NCBI RefSeq assembly: GCF_043641665.1
Contig: NC_092200.1
Span: forward strand, 2,422,194 to 2,486,193
DNA: 64,000 nucleotides
Origin: Enoplosus armatus
Lineage: Eukaryota; Chordata; Actinopteri; Centrarchiformes; Enoplosidae
Direction: 5' to 3'
The position numbers and the translations under genes were made by a program. Positions within the stretch are counted from its first letter, which is position 1, and every line of letters starts with the position of its first letter. The notes beneath the pieces are model-generated. The model had not been told where the DNA came from and searched no databases. It was given only the letters and a program-made list of their open reading frames with translations. Shown here piece by piece: positions 56,944 to 64,000 of this stretch.

Positions 56944-59706
56944 CACCGCTGTCTTTGTGTTTTACTTATAAATCCTGGACATAAATTACTGCATCATTTT
57001 ACCTCCTCAGGCCTCTAAAAAGTGATAAATAAAATATAAATCGCTCCCTGGTCGTCCTGGTTACAACCCACAGACAGATGTAACATGTGACAAGACAGGT
57101 CACAAGTGCATATTACGTCTTTCAGGGTGTTTCTAATCAAAACGTTTGGGAACAAAATCCACTGTTTTGTGCTTCCAACTTTGTGTCAGTTAGTGTTCGG
57201 CCCTTTTTGCCTCGGAGCACAAAGCCAGCTCCACGAGGAAATCAGCCAGGTTCCAACATCTGGTGGAAAGACTGAGACCAGAGGGCTGTTTTTTAAACAT
57301 CAGTGTCTCCCCGTCTCTTTTTCTCAGGTTGGTACAATCGTCTGTTCATCAACTTCATCCTGCGGAGGCACATCTTCTTCTTCATGCTGCAGACGTACTT
57401 TCCCACCATGCTGATGGTCGTTCTGTCCTGGGTGTCCTTCTGGATCGACAGGAGGGCCGTCCCTGCACGTGTCTCTCTGGGTAACGCCATACATTAGCAT
57501 TAACACGAGCCAAAAGCCAAGTCTGAACCCTAAAATGTCATGAGTTGCTTTGTGGGGAGCCGTTTTTTGACCCATAATGTGACTGTGTGAACATATTTTT
57601 ACTTTTGAGATGTATGATAAAGATCTGTGTTGTGTTCCTTTGATTTTTAGATAAGCACATGCACTATTCAGCACAAAGGTTCCAAAAAAAGAGAAGAAAT
57701 AAAGTAAAAAAAAAAGAAAAACACATTACTATTCTTTTGTATTCCTTCTGTTTTTCATCCTCTGCATCTGAATACATCTTACTGCTAATCAAAATGAACA
57801 AAAGAGCATAAAATTAGGATTTTAGAAACCGTGATCAGTGGTCTTTGGCTGACCTGAGGTCTGTAAATGTGTCATGAAGTGTTAGCATTGAGCGCCGAGC
57901 TACAGGCTCCAGTCGTCACTAAACTTCATGTATTATCTGACCTGCAGGTATAACCACCGTGCTCACAATGTCCACCATCATCACAGGAGTGTCCTCCTCC
58001 ATGCCTCAGGTAACAGCTGTGGGCCTCTCTGCAAGTCTTCATGCTCATATGGGCTCTGAGGGTCGGACCAAGTCCTTTTTGGCCCTTTTTTGGCTCTTCG
58101 TGGTCTTCTGCATTTCTTTTAGTCACATATGAGCCTGTAAGTGGCTTTAAATGCTCTGGCAGAGATCATTTGTCGGCTCCAGAGTCCAGACTTAAAACTA
58201 GAGGGGAAACGGGACCCCCTCACATCAGGACCCTGAGGCTCTGAAATAGACCTGGCTGAGTCAAAACCATCTTTTATATTTATTTTTATTAGAGAGATTT
58301 TCCTGATTTTACTTGAGTGTGTTGTTTTTTTATTTATTTTACTGAATTTGCTCATTCGTAATTTATTGCCTTACATGTAGAGCACTTTGACAGATTTCTA
58401 TTGATTATAATTCACTAATTAGAACAAACACACAGCAACAATTAACTGACTTGCCCATGCTTTATAAGTGTGTCACCTTGTCATACTGTTATATGTGCAT
58501 ATGTGGCTTTAATAAGCTGCATCATCAGTCGTGTTGGATGTTTCCATGTGTGACTTCTGTTTGTCGTCCAGGTGTCGTATGTGAAAGCGGTGGACATCTA
58601 CCTGTGGACCAGCTTCCTGTTTGTCTTCCTGTCTGTGATCGAATACGCGGCCGTGAACTACTGCACCACTCTGGAGGAGATGAGGAAGATGAAGAGGGGG
58701 AAGGTCAGCACAAACGACAAAAGGAGATTATTACAACGCACGTCAACAGTTAGAGAAGCATGGGAGTAACAGGGAACTCATAGTTGACTTAATGTCTCAC
58801 TCTAGTGGCCAAACAGACACATTACACCAGGACACACACAACGAGCCTCGAGCTGCAGTGAAGTATTTAGATGCTTTGTAGTAATACTACTAGTAATAAC
58901 CCTGTCTCATCAGTCATATTTATAATTTATAAAGGTATCATATCATATGGAACTGCACACACAGGTGTTTCCACTTTAGTCGCCTAATTGGTGCTCGATT
59001 GACATCTCGCTCACCCTAACGTGTATTTTATTACACTTGCTGGGAGGGGCAACTCAACATTAACTAACAACTGGTAAGTAAAGCCGTCAAATAACTGCAG
59101 TGCTGTAAAAAGTACAATAGTTCCCTCTGAGATGTGGTGGAGTAGAAGTATAAAGTGGCATCAAATGGAAATACTCAAGAAGCCACCACTGTTAATCACA
59201 CACACACAGCTTTCACATCACACGTCGTCATCTGACCTGTTGTTAATGTAAAAAATATTGATTACAGCAGCTTTAAACCCCACATTTCATTAGAGGATGT
59301 GTGCAGACGCATGGGTTTTGGAGGCGTGTTTGAGTGCGCATACTTTACAACACTAAACATAACTGTACCAGTGTGTTCTGTGCTTCTTCCTGTACTGTTT
59401 CAGATCCCATCCACCTTCAACGCCAGCCAGGCGATGGCCTTCGACGGCTGTTTCCATGACAATGACATTGAGCTGACGCCGTTCTCCCGCATGGCACCCA
59501 CCCTGACCTCTGACCCCCTCACCACGCCAACCCAAACCCCAGACATCCGGCCCACGGAGGGGACTCGCCTCCGCCGGCAGCGGTCTGTGCGTGAAAACGT
59601 GGACCTGCTGCTCAGCAACAGCTACATGATCGACTCGTACTCCCGTCTGGCCTTCCCTCTGTCCTACCTGCTCTTTAACACCATCTACTGGAGCCTGTAC
59701 TCCTGA
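42836..59706 (+). CDS. gabrr3: GABA-A receptor subunit rho-3
   Basis: Ten plus-strand exons with agreeing phases: 42,836-42,972; 47,511-47,623; 54,919-54,986; 56,059-56,282; 56,570-56,652; 56,749-56,886; 57,328-57,480; 57,948-58,009; 58,572-58,703; 59,404-59,706. The product is about 470 residues. It has a signal peptide (MKVDVLTCLALAVASLVAMV), rho marks AMRPGFGG and VESIDSISE, GABA-site residues in YLRHYWKDERL and AFYSSTGWYNRL, a Cys-loop at C188-C202 (CSMDFSSFPLDTQNC), M1 near 269-290, M2 after PARVSLG, M3 in YLWTSFLFVFLSVIEYA, and M4 near the C terminus ending IYWSLYS. NIMLRVYPDGN, LSQFFIE and the loop motif MAFDGC favour rho3 over rho1 or rho2. The family forms slow GABA-gated chloride channels, notably in retina. 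First-exon choice is the least certain part. Confidence 0.95.
43398..43455. repeat. dispersed repeat, inverted partner at 23,130-23,195
   Basis: CTTCTTCCTTGTCAAAATCT and CCCACATTACCCACAATGCA here match the complement of the stretch near 23,140-23,195 in unit 3. An old interspersed repeat. Confidence 0.5.
43621..43911. mobile_element. hAT-like MITE, stepwise TAC-rich family
   Basis: The ends are inverted repeats, CAGTGGTGAA and TTCGACCACTG, with a decayed 8-base flank match (CATATAGT/CCTACACT, 5 of 8). The interior is repeated GTACTTTTACTT words. It lies in gabrr3 intron 1. Confidence 0.65.
44982..45466. mobile_element. hAT-like MITE, second copy
   Basis: Starts CAGTGGTGGAATGTAACTAA and ends GAATACTTCTTCCAGTG, the same family as 43,621-43,911 but longer. 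A further partial copy starts at 46,958 (CAGTGGTGGAGGAAGTACTC). Confidence 0.65.
45588..46128. repeat. cluster of TG/CA microsatellites
   Basis: TG runs at 45,588-45,621 and 45,906-45,954 and a CA run at 46,079-46,128, in gabrr3 intron 1. The sequence between them resembles a teleost repeat with TTATGAGGACCAAATG. Confidence 0.85.
46446..46770. repeat. foldback repeat
   Basis: CTTATCACAAGGTGCACTTA at 46,489 is complementary, with one or two changes, to the stretch at 46,733-46,757 (AGTGGGCCTTGTGATAAGAC). The interior has the paired words ATGGTCTTCATCAG and CTGATGAAGG. It is related to 27,118-27,330. Confidence 0.6.
47637..48345. mobile_element. MITE with L2-like LINE fragment inside
   Basis: The outer parts carry CTTATGAGGACC near 47,662 and GGTCCTCACAAAG near 48,302 as rough inverted ends, with CCTAACC-type words inside each. 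Between them, 47,751-48,115 translates (plus strand, with frame breaks) to motifs of an L2-type RT C terminus, such as KLDYCNAL-like, LTYKAVHGSAP-like and LKTHLFKHAF. It matches in order the end of the RT at 10,750-11,200. It lies in gabrr3 intron 2. Confidence 0.6.
48683..48718. repeat. (TG)n microsatellite
   Basis: TG run in gabrr3 intron 2. Confidence 0.95.
49845..50115. repeat. dispersed GATTAATCGA-type teleost repeat
   Basis: GAGCTGCAACGATTAGGAAT followed by GATTAAT/TTGATCA words and TGTCAGAATTTGCTGCTTTT. The same family is seen in part at 2,285, 51,255 and 62,040. Confidence 0.6.
53185..53545 (-). repeat. dispersed teleost repeat with a spurious open frame
   Basis: A 128-codon minus-strand frame is open here. 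Its DNA contains the phrases GGTGCCCAGAGGATGAATCC and GTACTGGATGGATTGCCGTG, which I recognise as a very common interspersed fish repeat. No promoter or splice context supports a gene. Confidence 0.6.
55586..55785 (-). other. putative antisense exon inside gabrr3 intron 3
   Basis: A 200-base minus-strand block is bounded by a TTTTATTTAG acceptor and a GTAAGT donor and is open throughout for 66 codons. The translation is acidic and protein-like (CLQPPEDKTESGTD, MQIFTIPVEAV, IRLSRLEELDEAL). I do not recognise the protein and see no partner exon within the intron. It may be an exon of a nested antisense gene, a captured gene fragment, or chance. Confidence 0.3.
56653..56748 (+). repeat. 96-bp gabrr3 intron made mostly of CA/TA repeats
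   Basis: The fifth gabrr3 intron starts GTGAGA and ends CTCCACAG. More than half of it is (CA)n-(TA)n-(CA)n followed by a C-rich tract. Confidence 0.9.
56887..56941 (+). repeat. (GT)n run at a gabrr3 5' splice site
   Basis: A TG repeat of about 50 bases begins four bases into the intron, after ACCG/GTC. Confidence 0.95.
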
Positions 59707-60560
59707 TCCAGCACTGCAAACTCTCTGCGAACTCTGGTGCACTTTAACGAGAGTACAAGTGTTGAGTCAGAGAGCATGCCGGAGGATTCGTCCTCTTCGC
59801 AGGGCTCCACGGGCACTTCACTGAATTAACTCTTGATCACAGGAGCCCCTTCAGCTCCAGCTTCATCACTAATCATCTTCTTTACAAGAGACATGAAAGC
59901 ACTCGAGCTCCTCAGAGTAGGAACTCTTACTTGTGCACATTTTCACCCTGACGTTTGTCTCATGGGAGTGGATTGAAAGTAATGGATCCTGATTAGTTTT
60001 TTTAATAATCTGTTCATGTAACTCTTCTTTTTGTGCATCATAAGAATCTTATACTCGAAGCTCTTATTTCTAAAGGTTATTACACTTCTGTCAGTACCTT
60101 TATCTATTTCTTTAGCTGCAGGGAAATACTGAATTATACATTTATGTGAAAATGTTCTTTTTTGAAAAACATCCTTCCCCCTTTTGATGAATGATGTGAG
60201 TGGAGCCGACCGACTACTGTACATGTAATTAAATTTCTTTTCTCATTAAATTTTTATCTTGTTCATGAGGATGTAAAAGTGAATTTATGTGTACTGCAGG
60301 GCCATATTGTACTTTTTTGTGTGTGTGTGTGAATTTGGGGGTTTTAGCAACCAGCAGAGATGTTATAATTAAAAACCAATACATGGTGGCTCTTTTATAA
60401 GTTTTATATGTCTTTTTAGACTTTTATATTTAGATCTTAATACATTTTGATGAACAAAATGAGAAAAAAATATAGTTTTCAGCATCCCCCAAGAATGCAG
60501 AGTGGGAAAGGCTTTGAAACAGCAGTGAGACCTTCAAGTTGAGAAATAAAATTTACAAAA
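59707..60560 (+). other. gabrr3 3' UTR (approximate)
   Basis: AT-rich sequence after the stop codon, with candidate signals ATTAAA near 60,230-60,250 and AATAAA at 60,545-60,550. The true end cannot be fixed from sequence alone. Confidence 0.45.
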
Positions 60561-61149
60561 GCTATTTGAACTGTTAACTGAATGAATAATGTAGATATAA
60601 CATATGAAATATCCAAATAAATGAAAAAATATGGGATCTTTTTGGTTTCATTTTTCTGAGGGTGGAGATCTGAGGTGCGTTTGGGGACCTCAGTATTTCT
60701 TAAATCCTGCTATGTCCCTAGTGTACTTTAATTAAAACACTTTAATTTGTACGTCACGTGTTTAATTAATAAAAAAACGATATGTAGATTTAGACTCATT
60801 ATGTTCCCATTTGACCACTTTTAGATCAACAAAATGATGAAACAGCTTTAAGACCTTCATGTCGGGAAATACAATTTAGAGAAAGTATAACTGAACAGTT
60901 AATTGAAAAAAACAAACAGGGAAAAACCTAATAATTAATAAGAAATTGTGATGAATTTGGTTTTCCTGTCAAATGCTCCTGTGGGTGGTGGGAGATGCGT
61001 TTGGGGCCTTACTACCTCAGTATTTCTAAAACCCTTGCTACGGCCTGCAGATGTACTGTAAAATAAAAACAAAATATTAATATTTTCAGAATTTATTGAA
61101 ACGTACAGTTTCCATAGCAACTGCAGAGTTTGTGTGTATGGTCGGGAAA
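60561..61149. other. intergenic spacer
   Basis: Two similar AT-rich blocks (about 60,480-60,720 and 60,830-61,040) share CTTTAAGACCTTCA-like and GGGAGATGCGTTTGGGG-like phrases, so part is an internal duplication. No gene is seen. Confidence 0.4.
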
Positions 61150-61258
61150 GTAACGGGAGTTAACGGGCGGTTTTATTTAAGCAAGCGGAAGAGAAAGTCA
61201 CACTCCCGCAAAACAATCTACAGAAATCAAGGCTGACTTCAACGCAGCAGGAGGACAG
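61150..61258 (+). promoter_or_regulatory. probable promoter and noncoding exon 1 of the MGCCFSK gene
   Basis: Unlike its surroundings, this stretch has several CpGs (AACGGGCGG) and a TTTATTTAAG motif near 61,170. It ends at a possible donor, GACAG/GTGACAAG (61,258). It is followed by CpG-bearing TTAACG-rich sequence to about 61,640. Position and composition suit the 5' end of the gene whose coding part begins at 63,523. Confidence 0.4.
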
Positions 61259-62039
61259 GTGACAAGTATGTTCCTTGAGTCACAATCAATGAAATCGAGT
61301 CGGCAGAGCCCGATTTTTACAGTATAAAGTCGAGATGTATGAGCATAACGTTAACTTTAGCTAACGGTAACCGTTAGCCTCTTTAAACGTTATTGTTATG
61401 GTTCGATTTATGGACGTTAACTAGCTAACGGTAACGTTAGGCGGCTAATGAGAGACTCCGTTAGCGTTAGCTGCTGCTTTTCGCCTGAAATGCCGTTTGC
61501 ATTCCGGAAGATAACAAGTTAACATCTCGGTCAACTGCACTTGTGTTTTTTGAGGTTTTTCTCATTTAACTAACTAACGCTAACGGGCAAGGTTAATTCG
61601 GGTTGTCAACCGAGAAGAAGAGTCTTAACGTTACCGAATTTGCTGAAAGGTAAGTTAGCTTAAAACAACCCAGACCTAACGTTAATTATAGATGTTTTTA
61701 GCGACGTTGATATTTAGACCGAAGTTTTACTGCAAAAAAAAGTCGTTTTGAGTGTTAGGTTTCAGATTTTTATCTCTTCCAAATGTGCTGCTTGATGTCC
61801 ATTTAATATAATTTAGTTAGATTTGTTGTGAAGTTTGTTTTCTTTAGTCCTGTGGTGAGATAAGAGCCCTATGAAGGAGAGAAATGATTGTTTTCATGAT
61901 CATCTTGACAAGGTGACATTTGTGATTTATTGTTGAGCCTATAAAATGACAGAAAGCAATAAATAATGTCTGCTATAATTTCCCAGAGCCCAAACTCACT
62001 AAATAACTTGTTTGGTCTGACCAACAGTCAGAAATATAT

Positions 62040-62290
62040 TAAAAATATTTTCAATTTAAAACTACAGAAACAGGGAATTCTTCTATTGTAGAATAGAACT
62101 GTCAGTTGACTAATCAATCAATTGACTAATGGTGTTGGCTCAGGTCACCACACTTGTTATTAGATGTATGAACTGGTGCTCTATTTTGATGTATAATACA
62201 AACAGTCTAAGGATGGATGTATTCGTGAAATTAGTCAGTATGTTTGTCGATCAACAGAAAAATCAACCGATTACTATTTTTGATAAATGC
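62040..62290. repeat. dispersed GATTAATCGA-type teleost repeat
   Basis: GTCAGTTGACTAATCAATCA and GTCGATCAACAGAAAAATCA words, the same family as 49,845-50,115. Confidence 0.5.
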
Positions 62291-62515
62291 TCAATCCTTT
62301 AATTCTCCCAACAAACTAAAATACCACGAATTTGCTAACATTAATTGTTAACATTAATAAAAAAAAAAAGTTTTAGTGTGTAATGAATGTAGTCATTAGT
62401 GAGAGTCTATTAGCTTATCACAAACAAATATGAGATTATGACTCTAATCTGGTTGTTGCAGTGTTTCCTTCATGCCAGCTGGTGTTGTGACTCATTTCCT
62501 TCTCCCCACTGTCAG

Positions 62516-62667
62516 TCTCCGTGGTGACCATCGACAGCTGCAGCACTTTTGAGTTACCCACCAGCCTGTGTCACATGACGTCAGACCAGAACCCACAGTG
62601 TCCAGCTGATCTACAGGTGCAGTTATCGCTCGGAGCGCTGAGCCCTGGATACTACTACTTCTACCAG
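62516..62667 (+). other. leader exon 2 with an upstream open frame
   Basis: Bounded by a pyrimidine-rich CCACTGTCAG acceptor and a CCAG/GTACTG donor, and open in one frame. An ATG at 62,575 would start MTSDQNPQCPADLQVQ and run in phase 0 into the next exon, where it stops after eight codons (TAG at 63,539-63,541). That is out of frame with the MGCCFSK start at 63,523. Leader exon or alternative coding exon; unrecognised. Confidence 0.4.
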
Positions 62668-62795
62668 GTACTGTGATATTAATCCTCACTACACAGACAC
62701 GCCTACAGCACTTGACATAACTACCCAGCAGTCTGGTCTGGACTTCTCACTGCACAGTCTCTAGATACATGAACAGATTTTAGTTTTTAGAAAGT

Positions 62796-63030
62796 CGAGT
62801 CAGTTTTATTTATATAACCCAAAATCACAAATTTGCCTCAAGGGGTTTTACAATCTGTACAGCAAACAACACCCTCTTTCCTCAGACCCTGGATTAGGAT
62901 AAGAAAAACCTTTCAGAGGGAGAAAAAAAGAAATAGAGGAGGGATCCCCTTTTCAGGACATGCAACAGATGTACGTATAGAGTAGACAGAAATAGTAAAA
63001 CAATAGTAAAAAGTAGTTGCTAGTGGGGAA
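62796..63030 (-). mobile_element. teleost LINE/SINE 3' end copy
   Basis: TTTTATTTATATAACCCAAA, CACAAATTTGCCTCAAGGGG and GAGGAGGGATCCC-type phrases are familiar from a very abundant fish retroelement end. It sits in the last intron before the coding exon. No coding sequence. Confidence 0.55.
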
Positions 63031-63522
63031 GCAGGAAGGAGGTTGGGAGGGGGGAAGCTAAAGCAGTGAGGGCAAAACTGATGTAAGTGAAATGGAAAGG
63101 TATCAGTGGGAGGGAAAGAGAAGAGAATGGTGGGATGGGAGGAAAGAGGAAGGGGGAGTTGCGTTACTGCTCTGTGATTGGTGGCCACTGGGTCATGTGC
63201 TGACCCCTCTCAAACTGTAGCCTAACTAGGGCTCCCACATACATTCATACACACACACACACACACACAAAGTGGTGTGTAGTCCTCTGTTGAGTGGCAG
63301 GGACATGTGAGCTCCTTCACATTTGCTATTCTGAGCAGGGGAGGGGAAAAGGGGGAGGGAAGGGGAGGGGGCGAAAAAGGGGGGAGCAGAGGGTCTTTTC
63401 TCTTTCTGCATGTGGCCGAGCCATCGTGAGGAGCGGCTCATGATTTTGTCTCGTGTTGTGTAGGCTCTTAGTGTGTTTGGCCATAGCAGTTTGTGTTTTA
63501 TTCCCACTTTAGGCCGGAGAAG

Positions 63523-64000
63523 ATGGGGTGCTGCTTTAGTAAGGAGCTCAACCCCGGCCTGCAGACTGAGAGGAGCAGTCTGTTACAGCCCCCGCTCCAC
63601 GATGGGCCGAATGAGGTGACAGAGCAGGTCAGGCAACACGCCGCAGCTGTAGCTCAGCATGTGTGCTTAGACGAAGAGGAGACGTGTGTGGCAGACGGAC
63701 CGGCCCAGAGGAAGCCTCCGGAAGATGAGGAAAAACATCCAGAACTGGACAACAAAGTTTGGACAAAGGTGGCCGTGGACAGCAGGGACAGCAGGAGTGA
63801 GAGGGACCTTAAACCAGCGAGCACTCCCGAGGAGAAGGGGGCTATTATTATCACAACCGGCACAAACATACATATAGACACGGACGCAGAGGCAGGCGTT
63901 ACACACACTGCCAGGCCCAGCTGTGAGCCGGCTCCGTATATGGAGGTGCCAACGCAGAGTCCAGCCCGACAGAAGATTTTGGAGAATGCCACGCTCAGGG
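63523..64000 (+). CDS. unrecognised protein with MGCCFSK N terminus, partial
   Basis: The exon begins at 63,513 after a CCCACTTTAG acceptor. The ATG at 63,523 opens a frame that runs 159 codons to the window edge without a stop. Gly2 followed by two cysteines and SK fits N-myristoylation plus palmitoylation, so the protein should sit on the inner face of a membrane. After that come a dileucine-type ERSSLLQPP, a helical VTEQVRQHAAAVAQHVC segment, and then a long, charged, low-complexity region with no fold I can name. It is not LAMTOR1, which shares only the MGCC start. The family is unknown to me, and the rest of the gene lies beyond the window. Confidence 0.7.
   Translation, partial: MGCCFSKELNPGLQTERSSLLQPPLHDGPNEVTEQVRQHAAAVAQHVCLDEEETCVADGPAQRKPPEDEEKHPELDNKVWTKVAVDSRDSRSERDLKPASTPEEKGAIIITTGTNIHIDTDAEAGVTHTARPSCEPAPYMEVPTQSPARQKILENATLR

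Overview
This window is nuclear DNA from a ray-finned fish, probably a percomorph teleost. The evidence is: coding sequence split into small exons with GT-AG introns; very many (TG/CA)n microsatellites; teleost-type transposable elements (L2-like LINEs with a pentanucleotide tail, a Tc1 element, a BED-finger hAT, stepwise TAC/GTA-rich MITEs); and genes with clear vertebrate homologues. All multi-exon models below were built by hand from splice consensus and phase agreement. None is backed by transcripts.

Layout. (1) 1-25,600: a tandem array of B7-family, HHLA2-like immunoglobulin genes, all on the minus strand. Unit 1 (1,428-4,093) has only a V domain, a membrane segment and a long tail. Units 2 (14,790-18,034) and 3 (20,386-25,406) keep the full signal / IgV / IgC / IgV / TM / tail layout. 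Between units 1 and 2 lies a partial unit reduced to a signal-peptide exon and its flank (12,855-13,620). Its body is replaced by a nest of mobile elements: an L2 LINE (4,777-6,751, minus), the 3' end of another retroelement, a Tc1 transposon with a 16-bp minisatellite grown inside its transposase, and a hAT element that itself carries a second L2 copy with an intact reverse transcriptase frame (9,271-11,924, plus). (2) 25,600-29,300: repeat-rich spacer and probable 3' UTR. (3) 29,352-37,446, minus: a divergent HHLA2-like V-C-V gene of seven coding exons, with a poly-aspartate run in its first V domain. (4) 37,450-42,830: intergenic, with microsatellites and no convincing gene. (5) 42,836-59,706, plus: a ten-exon GABA-A receptor rho subunit, best matched to rho3 (gabrr3), with many repeats in its introns. 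(6) 61,150-64,000, plus: the promoter, noncoding exons and first coding exon of a third kind of gene, whose product starts MGCCFSK (predicted acylated N terminus). I do not recognise it, and it runs off the window.

The Ig genes should act at the cell surface as B7-like ligands or receptors of T/NK-type cells. The gabrr3 product should form GABA-gated chloride channels. HHLA2 and GABRR3 both lie on human chromosome 3q, so their closeness here may be old synteny, not a functional link. The most informative signals are the exon loss and mosaic similarity in the Ig array, a variable repeat beside its TATA box, the minisatellite in the Tc1 transposase, and two unexplained coding-like stretches (antisense exon at 55,586-55,785; overlapping upstream frame at 62,575-63,541).
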